From the NCBI RefSeq assembly GCF_022539505.1, contig NC_061510.1, forward strand, positions 270,267,687 through 270,331,686: 64,000 bases of DNA, given 5' to 3'. Position numbers and translations under genes: made by a program. A model generated the notes under the pieces. That model ran no database searches. It was not told the origin of the DNA and was given only the letters and a program-made list of their open reading frames with translations. The DNA is from Lolium rigidum. Taxonomy: Eukaryota > Streptophyta > Magnoliopsida > Poales > Poaceae. Positions 24,601-36,599 of the stretch are shown in pieces (the first letter of the stretch is position 1; each line of letters opens with the position of its first letter).

Positions 24601-27600
24601 GTGATTCCACGCAAAAGAATTAGTGTAAACCTTACTATTTCACAAATCACAGCTGGCAGTAACCTGTTGAAATATATGAGCTGCTTTAATCGTCTTAATT
24701 GCTCCAACTGGTTTATCCTGTTACTGGCAGTAACTTTTTCGATATAGATTACAGGTAGAACTGCCTCCTTGTACTTGTTTCATACTCTGGGAAAGATCCT
24801 TTTTTGGGTATGACCATGGGACACTTGTAATCAGTTTCAGGCTCCCTCAAAATGTGGAGAACACAACTTTGAATAACAAGGAATTAATCCTTTTCCCATT
24901 GTCCCAGTTGCAAACAGAGCATTCTCATTTTTGTTTTGTGATCCTGTGTGACCATGTGTTATGTGTTTGTTGGTTCTATCGGTGAACTGTAGTCTGTGAC
25001 ATTTCCCTTACCAGTATCTGTAAGAAAATTTATTTCACATATCTCACAAATAGTTAAAGATCCATGTTTTATTGTTATTATAATATCTGCTTGCTATTTT
25101 GTTTGACGATATTCCTTATTATGCTCATATTTTGCAGATTGAATCGCGTAACAATGGCTTGGAGATGCAATCTGTAAATAATAAAGGACTTGTCGAAGAG
25201 CTGGAGAAATTGCTTGAGCGGCTGCGAATTCCACAGGAGGTATGGTTCAGAGAGGAAGGATATTTATCTCCCATAGTGAATTTATGATGTCTAATATTCA
25301 TTATTTCATTGAAATACAATGCAGTTTGCAGCATCATTAACCGGAGGTTCATTTGAAGAATCACGGATGCTGAAAAATGTTGAGGCTTGTGAATGGTTGA
25401 CTGGGGCCATTCGCTCCCTTGAAGTGCCAAATTTGGACCCCTCCTATGTTAACATGCGGGCTGTAAGTTATCTTCCGCTGTACCCTTGTTTCGGTTATTA
25501 TAGCATTTCTTCATAGTTTTATACCAAGTCCAGTACATTTTTTTTATCATTTTAACGATGGAATAGTGACAACCTGAACATCGAATAAACCGTAGCTGCA
25601 ATGCTGAAAAATGTTTTGTCTCAGAATACCATCGATGGGTTGAGTATTTGGGACCTAATGTTTCAGATGAGCACCCAATTTAAGTTTTACATCCGTTGCA
25701 TTAAGTTCATGTATGATTCTGCAACTCCAAACCAGAAATAAAGTAACTTCTTAAATGTTTTCAGGTTAGGGAAAAAAGAGCAGAACTGGAGAAGCTGAAA
25801 TTAACTTTTGTTCGACGAGCATCAGAGTTCTTGAGGAACTACTTCTCTAGCTTGGTGGACTTTATGATAAGTGACAAAAGCTACTTTTCTCAGGTTTCGT
25901 GATAGCCTCATTGTTTGCAGTAATTTATTACATCTTCCACTTTTTCGGGTCGGATGACTTAGATATTCACTTTGAACTGAAAGTAGCGAGGGCAATTGAA
26001 GCGGCCTGATCACGCAGACCTAAGGTACAAATGCAGGACTTATGCCCGACTTCTTCAGCACTTAAAGGTCCCAATCCTCCTAGTTTTCATTGCTAATATG
26101 TCAGATTGTTATATATTCACATCAGTCCCATTTCTCACATTTTATGGTTGCTCATTTGTGCGCAGAGTCTGGACAAGAGCTGTTTAGGCCCCTTAAGGAA
26201 GGCATACTGCGTTTCTCTTAATTTGCTACTTCGTCGAGAGGTCAGGGGAAGATATGTTTCCTTCGCACTTTTACATTCTACCTACTGTTTTTAGTTTTGA
26301 TATGCTCATTTTGCACCTTATCTTCAGTTATGCTTGATTTTATAATGTGCGTCAAGCTCTTCCATTTCGCAAGTTGTATACTACATAATTGTTTTTTCAT
26401 GTAATTTGGTTCAGGCACGTGAATTTGCCAATGAACTTCGTGCAAGTACCAAAGCACCCAAAAATCCAGCTGTTTGGCTTGAAGGTTCTAATAGTGGTGG
26501 CCAGAATGGCAGTAGTGCTGATACTTCAACAGTGTCTGATGCATACTCAAAGATGCTTACAATATTTATCCCGCTTCTTGTGGATGAGGTTATACTTATT
26601 ATCCTTGAATGCAGCTACTTATTATACTTGTTTGGCTTTCAGACAAACTAATGAATATTACATTTGCAGAGTTCCTTTTTTGCACATTTTATGTGCTTTG
26701 AAGTACCTGCACTTGTTCCAGCTGGTGCTCCTAATGTTAACAAGAACAGATCTGGAGCAAATGACCCAGATGATGACGACCTGAATCTTATGGATCCGGA
26801 TGGCAATGATATCAAGCCAGGTACTGTTCTCATCCTGTGCTGAGGAATGTACACACTCCTTTTCTCTCAAATAACCATAGTGTGCAATCTGTTACAATTC
26901 TATTTCCAGATAATACATCTGTGGAACTGGGTACACTGAATGATGCTCTTCAAGAACTACTTGATGGAATCCAGGTATATTTCATGATATGTTGAAACGA
27001 AACTAGAACAAAAGAAAATTCAGTTTCTAAGACCAAAAGGGAGTAGTTCTATTATGCGAGTCAAATGCACAATCCTTTTGACATAACCAGCTGCTTATGA
27101 AGTATTGCACCCTCCTTTTATTGATTGAAGAGTATAATTTTATTCCCCTCTTTTCCAGGAAGACTTCTATGCTGTTGTAGATTGGGCATACAAGATTGAT
27201 CCCTTGCGTTGCATTTCAATGCATGGTATTACAGAACGTTACCTTTCGGGTCAGAAAGCTGATGCTGCAGGATTTGTTCGCAAACTACTTGATGACCTGG
27301 AGTCAAGAATATCAGTACAATTTGGCAGGGTTAGTGCTCCTGTTGAGGCTGAAAAGCTACATTATAGTTATTTAGTAGAGATTAGCTTTCTATCTACTCA
27401 CTGATACCTTTTGGTTCTAATCTGATTCCAGTTCATTGATGAAGCGTGCCATCAAATTGAGCGTAATGAAAGAAATGTGCGTCAAACAGGAATTCTAGCT
27501 TACATCCCGAGGTACTTAACTTGATGAATGGCATTAAAAAGGACAATATGCATATACATTCCTCATCCCTAATAGCATGGTGCTATAATTTAGTGCTGCT

Positions 27601-30465
27601 TTAGATATTTGGTTACAGACATACTGATGGAACCTTCTTTGCTATAGTTGTTTGTTTTGTATCTATTTGCTAACATAAACAAACTAAGATCTGATCATTT
27701 TATGATCTTCTCTTTATTTAGATTTGCTGTCCTCGCGTCACGGATGGAGCAATATATTCAAGGACAATCTAGAGACTTAATTGATAAAGCATACACAAAG
27801 CTAGTGAGTATAACTTCTTCCAGTATTGCAACTAACTTTTTTGGTATTCTCTATGTTGCTAGTAAATTTATGCCTTATTGATTGAACTAGTTTCAGTCCT
27901 ATTTTGCTTTTACGAAATCGCCAGTTTGTACTTGCATATTTTGTAGCTGATAAATATATATTTCACTAGTCTGTTGATTTATGAATGAATTGCTCCTTGT
28001 ACTGTGGTATAGGTTAGCACAATGTTCACAACTTTGGAGAAAATTGCACAAGGTGATCCTAAAACTGCGGATATTGTACTAATCGAGAATTATGCTGCTT
28101 TTCAGAACAGGTTACTCTTCATTGTCTCTTAATCTTAGCCGATTATTTTTAGCATCAAAGATCGTTCTAGGAGACTAACGAAATACTTGTGTTTTATGCA
28201 GTCTCTATGACCTGGCTAATGTTGTGCCAACTCTTGCGAAGTTCTACCACCAGGCTAGTGAATCTTATGAACAAGCCTGCACTCGCCATATCAGCTCGCT
28301 CATTTATCTTGTAAGTAAAAAACACAGTTAAATTCTACTTGGCATGGATTTTCCTTTCTTTCTTACTTTTAAATCTAAGATCATCCTTATTTTTGGGCTT
28401 ATGGCAGCAATTTGAGAGGCTGTTTCAGTTTTCTCGAAAAGTCGATGAATTGACATACACAATAGCTGCTGAGGAGGTGAGCTAACTTCGTAACATAATT
28501 TCTGTTTTGGACTTTTAAGTGCTCTACTATCCTCCATGGTTTCCCAACCTAGCTAGCAATCCTAAATCGAACTTATTTTGTTTAAGCTGGCATGCTTGAG
28601 GGATTGGAAAATGTGCCTTTTTAGTCTGCTACGAAACACAGTCTTCACAATACTTGTTGCATTTAGAGATACAAAATTCTTGCAACTATCATAACCATGA
28701 GGGATTAGAAAATGTGCCTTTCTAGTCTGCTACGAAACACAGTCTTCACAATACTTGTTGCATTTAGAGATACAAAATTCTTGCAACTATCATAACCAAC
28801 CATTAAGTTGATGGGTTTAATAGGATCCAGTTGGTTCCTGCCCTATTCAGCAGTTTCAAAGGTTGTTATCAGTTAGTAGTAATGCTTGGACAAGTATAAC
28901 AATTAATCCAGTAACATAATCTGTCAATAGTTACAGGGAGACTGCCCATGGCCATATAACACAACAAAACTGAAGGATTTGTGGTGGTTGTTGGGGGTTG
29001 AGCAGAGTAAATATCCCATCAACAATGCAAATGAGTACAAGAGAAATTTTCCAATCCCAAACTGTAAAACAGCCTCCTAGGAGGTGTGAATCTGTAACAA
29101 ACTCTTCCATGCAATGAAAAGAAACGCAATGTCATTGCGTTTTCTCGATTTTTTTTAGTTAAACCTAAGGGTGGCCGCCGGACCCTGTAGGGGGTAACCC
29201 CAAATGTCATGCCCAACCGGAAAATCCCTCTTCTGCTTTCAAGCAAACCAGTTGTGGAAAGGTCTCTTGGCATGGATAGCCCTGACTCGAGGAGACCAAG
29301 AAGAAACCAAAAGGCCACGGGTTTTGTTACATAGTTATTCGCATGCTTTTCCTGCATTCTGTTAAGTGCTGATTGCTTGATAACGGAACGACTATTTTTT
29401 CTATCTTGAACTCCACAGATCCCTTTCCAGCTTGGGTTGTCAAAAACTGATCTAAGGAGGGTGCTGAAATCAAGTTTATCTGGGGTAAGTAGACACTGAA
29501 GTTGTTTCACGACTGCAATGTATTTCTGTGCTTTCTACTAAACAAATTGTATAGAGCAGAAACTCGTCATTGACGTTTTAAAAAAATGACGAGCTTTTAT
29601 GCCTTAGAGTGGTAGATAGGGTTGTCCTCGCGTGTACTTCCATACCAATAACAGATTTTTATTTCTTCAAAATAGAAATAGCCCAAAGACTGAGCATCTT
29701 GCCACCGTGATTGGGGCCATTCATTTTTGGTTGAATGAAACTGGCATGTTCTTTTGGCATTTGCATGTTCTGAATGGTCGATGGTTTTGATGCCTTGCTA
29801 ATTCAATATGTACAGGAGCATGCAGTGTAATTCTGTTGATTTGGACGGGTTCCTATTGTGTTGTATTTGGGTTCCTAACTCATTTTTTCTGCACTTGGTG
29901 CATGCCCTTTTCAAATGTGGCTTAAACATGTCCAGTATGTTGAGTGCATTGGCCATGCCATAATTATTTGGAATATTGATCACAGTTTCATGCCTCATAT
30001 TCTATTTGGCTCAGATGGTGGTGTAACATCTCGACAATGTTTCCTCATGAAATTCTAAAACTGTGCAGATTGACAAATCGATTGGTGCCATGTATAGGAG
30101 ATTACAAAAGACATTGACTTCTGATGAATTATTTCCCTCGCTATGGGATAAATGCAAGGTATGCGGCCTTAATATTGCCCTATTAATTTGCTCGTTTGAA
30201 ATTATTGATTGGTTTATGATTTTCTAGAGCAGTAAGGTCAATCATTAGAGTTATGTGACTGACGTGGGTTCAATACACAATATGGTTTGTTTAGAAGGCT
30301 GCAAAATGTTTTGATCACTCATGTTTTTCAACATTACCTTCTCGATGTTTGCAGAAAGAGTTCTTGGACAAGTACGAGAGCTTTGTCCAGATGGTAACAC
30401 GAATCTATGGAAACGAGCCCATAATGCCGGTTGCCGAAATGAGGGACGTCCTCACCACCTTTTAG
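18671..30465 (+). CDS. SEC3: Exocyst complex component SEC3, intact, 25 exons
   Basis: SEC3 is a landmark subunit of the octameric exocyst, which tethers secretory vesicles to the plasma membrane; in plants it binds phosphoinositides and acts in polarised growth. The exons I joined are 18671-18842, 20746-20822, 21125-21205, 21299-21366, 21786-21888, 22045-22208, 22445-22562, 22736-22840, 25138-25239, 25325-25462, 25765-25893, 25987-26067, 26166-26240, 26415-26588, 26670-26820, 26910-26974, 27159-27329, 27432-27511, 27722-27803, 28013-28110, 28202-28310, 28408-28476, 29419-29484, 30069-30158 and 30355-30465. All junctions are GT-AG and phases agree, giving 2679 nt (892 residues plus stop), close to Arabidopsis SEC3A (about 887). 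The N-terminal region (residues about 20-140; [20 protein letters not shown]) is the PH-like Sec3 domain. The rest is the Sec3 helical-rod region, with [40 protein letters not shown] and a C-terminal [20 protein letters not shown] at the start matches plant SEC3 N-termini and supports the ATG. Confidence 0.95.
23493..23735 (-). mobile_element. LINE/SINE-like fragment in SEC3 intron 8
   Basis: A T-run followed by AGAAAATGGAAGCTTTATTA and CCCCTGGCCTCTGCAC is the reverse complement of a retroposon 3' end with A-tail. It resembles the 3' tail at about 10900-10950 (GATGCAGAAGCCAGGG). The insertion is antisense to SEC3 and lies in its largest intron (22841-25137), well away from splice sites. The 5' limit is uncertain and no target duplication was found. 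Confidence 0.45.
28597..28798 (+). repeat. 101-bp tandem duplication in SEC3 intron 22
   Basis: Two head-to-tail copies (28597-28697 and 28698-28798), each starting TGAGGGATT(G/A)GAAAATGTG and ending CTATCATAACCA. They differ at two positions I could see, so the duplication is recent. Confidence 0.85.
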
Positions 30466-33400
30466 ATACAACGAGTATAGTGCCATGTATCATTTCACAG
30501 TGCTGTAGCTAATCTATATTCAATTCATTCTATTAATTTTGCTGATCCACTTTTTCTTAGGCCTTGTTAGGGTTCTATATGTATGTCTCCTCCTTGTCAA
30601 ATTGTATGTGTGTGTGTGGCCCTTGTATAGAAGTGGATGTGAGCTGTTGCATCCTTAAATCAGGATCTCAAACCAGCTTCTGTTGGTGCAAAGGAATATG
30701 AATGTAACAAGTCTGGTGAAACGTGTGCATGATTATCACGAATATTGAAACACCAAAACGTTTCTTGTTCATGTCTCTCCTCTTGTGAGTTCCTCTGCTC
30801 TGAATTCCTGATGTGCGCGTAAGCTAGGAATCCAACTTTACTGTGCCCAGCTTCACATCGGCAAAAGTTCACGTTGGTCTTCTTTATTTAGCTTGCGCTG
30901 ATAGGCATTAAGCTGCCTATTGACGGCTAACATATCAGATTGGCTTCATTGGCTTGGTACATTCAAAAGCTGAAATGCCCACGGTAGAGATCGGTGACTG
31001 ATTGAGATGTGATACTTCATTTTTGACGCCGTGAGTGAAAGATAAAACAAACCAATGTGGATAAAGAAGTGCTTGAAAGCAATCATGGTTTGTCACAGGG
31101 CAAACCTCATGATCTTACTATCCGTTTTTTGTCTATCACTGGTTCACTGCTGCATGGCTCCCTTGTCAATCTCGAAAAAGAAAAGGATAATCCCATTCGA
31201 AAATTTGAAGGAAACAAAAAAAATCCCTCTTCTGGACACGAGGACATGCAAAAAAATACACACAAACTTGAGTAGCTGGAAACGGCAACCAATGTTTCTA
31301 ACTTGAAAACCATTGGCAAAGAAATCAAGAAATTGCAATGTAGTGTAAACGAGAATACGGGAAGCAAGAGGGAGTAACTTTCTTTTCTCAGACAAATGCC
31401 TCGATTTGTTCAGATGGGAAGTTTGAATGGATTTCGGGCTTGTAATCTAATACTATTTGTAATCATCACCGAGGAAAGCCCCGCCACGGGAAAAAATAAA
31501 GAGAAACTCGACCAAGAAAACCATCGAGATGGCAAATTGGCAATGACCAACATAGGAGGAAGAAGCAAAGCTGTGCTCCGGTGTCCCCCCCCCCCCCCCA
31601 CCCCACTTGCGAACGACGTTCAGGTGGTAAACGTGCGTTTGGTTCGTGACCAGAAAATATGAATAATCCCATCCCAAAAGCCGAATATTTCTGAGAAAGG
31701 TTGGACCATATGATCCGTGAATTTCATGACTAATCTCATTAGCCGCCTGAGAATCCATGGCCGTCGACGCGACTCCGACACCTGCCACCGTTGTATGTGT
31801 GGCTCCCCAGCTCAGCGGCGGCCACCATGTCACGGCGAGCGGTGGGCTTGCTTTTCCGCGTGGCTCCCCAGCTTGACAGCGGCGGCCTCCATGGCGTGGC
31901 GAACAACGAGCTTCCTACGTCTGCGCCACACCCAGTCGACAGAAACGGTCTCGCTAAATATGTGCGGGTAGTGACCTTGCTAGGCACGGGTAGGCGGCCG
32001 CCCGCTAGGTCCGGCCTCCACCACAAAGGGAAAGGACCCGTTAATTACATATTAACCGGTGTGTTAATGGCATATTTATCCTTTTCTATTAATCGTTAAT
32101 TAAACATATTTTATCCCATCCCATCCCGTACATGTTTGCCCATGAACCAAACACACATGTTAAGTCAACCCACGAAGGGGTATCAGCAGATCCTAGCCGT
32201 CTAAATAGAACAAAGTTTAGAGGGGGGGACACCGGAGCAATAGCCCCAGAGAAATGATGGAGAGGAGAAGCTGACTGGCAAATGCTGAGCTGCCGACGGA
32301 AGAGGGAACTGCAGATCTGGAAACTCCTAAGTATAAAAAGCTCGACTAATCTAGAGCTAGGAGCAGTTTGCTCTGTGAATTTACACTAGATTTAAATGTG
32401 CGCCTTGGCGCACGATCCCGTGAAATTCGAACTGATCTACAGACTATAGATAAATGGGAATATAGATTTAGAAAACAAAGTTAATAAGATGAACAACATA
32501 ACAATAATTTTTATGCACAATCAAAAAAAAAGCAAAATATAATACACCAAAAGGTAAGCTCGCTGCAGTTCGGTCTTTAGAGGCCACACCGCACATAAAA
32601 TCTAAACCTAATTCTAATTCAATGGTTATGTTATGTTGATTTTATTTTATTTGAAGTGATATGAGTAGATAATATTATAGGATATATACGTGCAATACTG
32701 CAAGTACTTTTCATGTGGAGATTTGAACTGTTTTTACTCCTTGAGCCAATCCAAGTGGTCTTTTGTCTGATGATACGAATGGAGTGGAGAAGAAGGACCA
32801 ACTTGTCATTGTGGGCTTAGAGAGTGAGAGAATAGAAATCCAGTTTAGCTGGCATGCGAGCGAGCATTTTCGGTGGAGATAGGGCACGGCCGCGCTGACA
32901 GTCGGTGGAGCGGTGTACCACCGATGGTGGTGGCGGAGATGGAACACATGTGTGACGGCTGTCCGTCCGCTGGTGGTGGCGGAGATTGAGTGTTGTCACA
33001 TCAGCGGTCCATCTAACGCTGCTGGTGGAGATATAGTAACGCCACCTTGGTGCACGATCCCGTGTAATCCTCACTGATTTACAGTTTGTGTAGCAACGAT
33101 AAATTTCAGGTAGTTGAATGATATACATTACTTAGGTTTCACAAAACTAAGTTAATAGGATGAAATTAGGATAAAACACATGGAATCATAAAGGAAGCAG
33201 CACATTCTTATAAACAATCATGGAAATAGAGAAATATATATTACAATAACCAACACTCTAGTTTTATCAGGAGCATTAGAAGTAAGGAAGGAGAAGCAAA
33301 AGCAACATATACATAAGCTTGTTGCATCATTCATGGTTTGAGGGTAACTTATTGTTTGCAAAAAATAGCTCATTTTTCAATCTGATTAGTAAGCGTAAGC

Positions 33401-33591
33401 ATATATAGACCTCTTAATCTATATTATAAACATGTATTTCATATTTTCCTTCTTTTATCAACTTTTTTATTTGAAGCCACTTAGATAGGTTTCATGGCCA
33501 GACCATGAAATCGTGTGTGTTACACAAAGATCCACACACGTGTTCACTCAAAATTGGCGATGTACAAACATATATCATATTTAGTTTAATA
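30466..33591. other. SEC3 3' flank and intergenic region
   Basis: The first few hundred bases are presumably the SEC3 3' UTR, with no strong AATAAA. Beyond it I see a C-run at about 31587-31600, a GC-rich patch (31740-32030) that repeats GTGGCTCCCCAGCT, and two similar segments at about 32399-32450 and 33041-33090 sharing GCACGATCCCGTG. No gene is supported. Confidence 0.5.
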
Positions 33592-33685
33592 CTCCCCCGT
33601 TCCATAAAATATTTCATAACTTTGTCTAATTTAAATGTATCTTGGTACTTAAATTTAGATAAATGTTTTTATGGGACGATGGAAG
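33592..33685. mobile_element. Stowaway-like MITE
   Basis: Inverted termini CTCCCCCGTTCCATAAAA and TTTTTATGGGACGATGGAAG, flanked by TA on both sides (33590-33591 and 33686-33687). Confidence 0.65.
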
Positions 33686-34065
33686 TATGTTTTTTTCTTC
33701 TATTTTTGCTTTCAAAGATGATTACGTTACCACTTTTGTATGCAAGTTTATTTTCTTGAAAGGATCACGTCGTCGTTGTGTTCCATTACAACGACATGCT
33801 GAGTGTTGACTAAGTCGCAATTAGAGCGTGTGTGTTGCATCGGTACTAACCAAGCAGTTTGCAAGCATGCTGAATCGAACATGAGTAAATGAGCTTACAA
33901 AAGAAAAAGGACAAGCCACGCTCTGTAGCTCTCTCTCTCCGGTCTCCTCCCCACCCCGCTCCCTATTGAGTGGTCGGCAGCTCACTCCCCACCGCTGCTC
34001 TCTCCCAACCACGTGAGGCCGCGCCCTTTCCCTTCGTCCCCATCCTCGGCAGGAGACTCACACGC

Positions 34066-35115
34066 CCCTGCTCTTCTCCGCTCTTCATCCACGCCGCGCT
34101 GGCGCTGCTCGGCGCGGGAGCCAAGGGCGACACGCTCGACCAGATCGTCGTCTTCCTCAGCCCCGCTGGCGGCCGCGCCCACGCGGCGCTCGCGTCGCAC
34201 TTTCGCGCTGCCCGTCCTCTCCGACAGCGCCGGCGACGACGGGGAGCCCACGGTGCGGTTCGCCAACGGCGTGTGGGTCGACGACGCGATGCGCCTCAGG
34301 GCCGTCTACGCCGCCGTCGTCTCCGAGCACTACCGCTCCCAGGCGCGCCCGGCGTCCTTCAAAGCCATGGCGAGTCCCAGTCCGCCCCTGTCGATCGTTG
34401 CAGCTTTTTCCCAGGAATTCGCCCCAATGCTCGACTCCAATCTATCTCTCACAGTTAATCTGCTTCATGCCCGAGGAAGCGAGAGCCGAGATCAACCAGT
34501 GGTTCGAGAGCGTGACGGCGGGCCGGATCACGGAGCTCGTGCCCCAAGGCACCATCAACAGCTACATGGTGGCTGTCCTCGGGAATGCGATCTACTTCAA
34601 GGGCGCCTGGCGCAGCATGTTCGACCTTCTACATGCACGCCTTCGGCCACCACGTCCGCGCGCCCTTCATGTCGAGCGGCGAGCGGGAGCCTGCCGTTCC
34701 GGCTACAAGGTGCTCAGGCTCCCGCACGCGCTCGGTAGCCGCGGCGGCAAGAGCCGACGGTGATTCTCCATGTACATCTACCTCCCGAACGAGTGCCATG
34801 GCCTGCAGGCCCTGCTGCAGATGCTAGGGTCCCGCCCGGCGCTGCTCGACGACTCCTCGAGCCTGATGACCCAGGTCCCCGTGGGCGCCTTCAAGGTGCC
34901 CGTGGTTCGCCTCGTTGAATCTGGTCGCTGAAGTGCCCATGTGGGCGCTCAAGCTCGGCATGCTCGCGGGTGACCTAGCGCCAGGCGTCGACATCGGCGG
35001 ACGTGGAGGCCCGGGACTCATCTCCACCAGATCAGCGGCCGCAGGCATCCCACATCAGAGGGCTCCACAGAGCCGGCCTCCTCTTCCCGCGGGACACGCT
35101 GATAAATCGGAATAA
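34066..35115 (+). pseudogene. Serpin pseudogene
   Basis: Plant serpin segments appear in order but in different frames: [20 protein letters not shown] (34090-34150), [17 protein letters not shown] (34250-34300), [20 protein letters not shown] (34468-34530), [15 protein letters not shown] (34573-34617), [20 protein letters not shown] (34627-34686), [17 protein letters not shown], a stop, then [20 protein letters not shown] (34766-34825) and [12 protein letters not shown]. Serpins are suicide protease inhibitors; plant ones act mostly in cytosol/vacuole. The N-terminal helix region is missing, at least two frameshifts and a stop are present, and the reactive-centre region is not preserved, though EGSTEPAS at about 35058 may be an eroded hinge. 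A short intron (about 34370-34465) interrupts the copy, so it is not a retrocopy. Confidence 0.8.
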
Positions 35116-35920
35116 GAGCCGAGGGACGCCGGCGAGGACGCCCTGCTTGGCATATTGGTCGTGTCGCAGGCCTCCCGGGGTGAATCGCCGACGGCCTCCC
35201 CACCTTATTGGGTAACTAAATTTATCTTCTGCATGAGTCTTAGAACTGAAATCTGGTTTATATTCGTAGCCCCCAACTCGAACATCAAATTTACTGGTTC
35301 CTCGGTGAGTAATTTGCTGCTTTATATTTTGCAGGTTCCAGGAACATATTGGTCTTGTGATATTCCAAGTCTGTATTTTGGCATGTCTTCTTTGGTTTCA
35401 CAAACTTGTATGATTCGCCTAAAATGGCATGAACGCATCATTCAAAATGGTAGTGATGAAATGCAGTGACAATTCAAACTTTCTCATAACGTTACTGGGT
35501 CTAATTCAGCAAATTAGAAACATGCATGTAATCATAGTATCTAAAAGGAAAACAAGTAGAAGCACCATGTAATACAAGATCTTCCTTGGATTATTTGTTT
35601 TATGTGTGATAGTGTGATATATGTTCTTGATAAGAAACTCAGGCCCTGAGTTTTAGCGGTAGGTTGGGGCTGTGTCCTTGCATACCCTTTTTCCTACACA
35701 TATTTTACATTGGGGCTTATTTTTATGAAAAGCTTTCAAAATTTCAGATGAAGTTCTTTCTTCCTAAGAAAACAAGGTGATTATGATACGCTTGATCGGA
35801 GCAAGGGTCAAATCACAACAATGGAGCAGGTAAATGGTGCTATGGCTAGCTGCCAGGCTTTGAAGTTTCTTGTATGCTACATGACATTTGTCAATTATTT
35901 AAAATAGAAGTATACATGAT

Positions 35921-36122
35921 TTTAATCCTAAATCAGTGTACTTTCCTTGAAGGTGTCACACCGAATACATATGATGCTAAACTTACTGGGCCTTGGTTGC
36001 GGCAGTGAATGTGTCACACTGAATACATATGATGGCCAACCTGCTGGGTTTTGGCAGCAGCAGTGTGCAACAAAGGTATAACCAAAATCCTAAACCAGTG
36101 TACTTTCATTGAAGGTGTCACA
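35921..36122 (+). repeat. Short direct repeats
   Basis: TAAATCAGTGTACTTTCCTT... (about 35929-35961) recurs as TAAACCAGTGTACTTTCATT... (about 36091-36122). A 58-bp-spaced repeat GTGTCACAC(C/T)GAATACATAT (35953, 36011) lies between them. It can be read as a peptide with repeated NTYD, but no gene is recognised. Confidence 0.6.
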
Positions 36123-36507
36123 TTTCCATGGTCATGGGTTTCAAAAACATGTCAAACAGCAAGGTCTTATCAATACAATGTTTCAAAAAACATGTCAAAT
36201 GAATAATTCAAATATTTGGAAGTATCATCAACAATCAATACATTTATTGATTTACATAAGAAGCAAAACTCGCAAATTATGCAGTTTGGCAAGAAGTCCC
36301 TCGCCAAAGAAATTTTGCACACATGAAAGTAAAAAAATAGCTAACAGAGGAATTGCATGGAGGAAGAAATAGAGCTAGTTCAAATTTACAGTAAGAGTAC
36401 AACAGTGAATACCACAACCTTCATAGTCCAGAGCATGCGAACGACACAAGAGTAACACCGATGGCCATATCGTAATACAAAAACAAAATAATCCTACACA
36501 TAATTGG

Positions 36508-36590
36508 ATGAACTTAGTTTTTCTTGGGCTGCAGATCCAACAAACCTTTCTCTGACGGCTGCCTGATTCTGGGAACAATTATAATGAACT
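36508..36590 (-). other. Possible terminal exon of an unrecognised minus-strand gene
   Basis: Reading leftwards from about 36590 gives an open stretch ...IVPRIRQPSEKGLLDLQPKKN then a stop near 36508. Splice-donor-like GGCCAG|GTAATT occurs upstream at about 36838 on the same strand. No family is recognised. It may be the 3' end of the decayed transcription unit that starts near 42.3 kb. Confidence 0.25.
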
Positions 36591-36599
36591 TAGTTCAAG

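Noticed and set aside
29019..29510. 163-codon minus frame
   Set aside because: It runs antisense through SEC3 exon 23 and its splice sites; no recognisable domain, so a chance frame.
31717..32099. GC-rich frames on both strands
   Set aside because: Local duplication of GTGGCTCCCCAGCT and high GC explain the open frames; no start context or domain.
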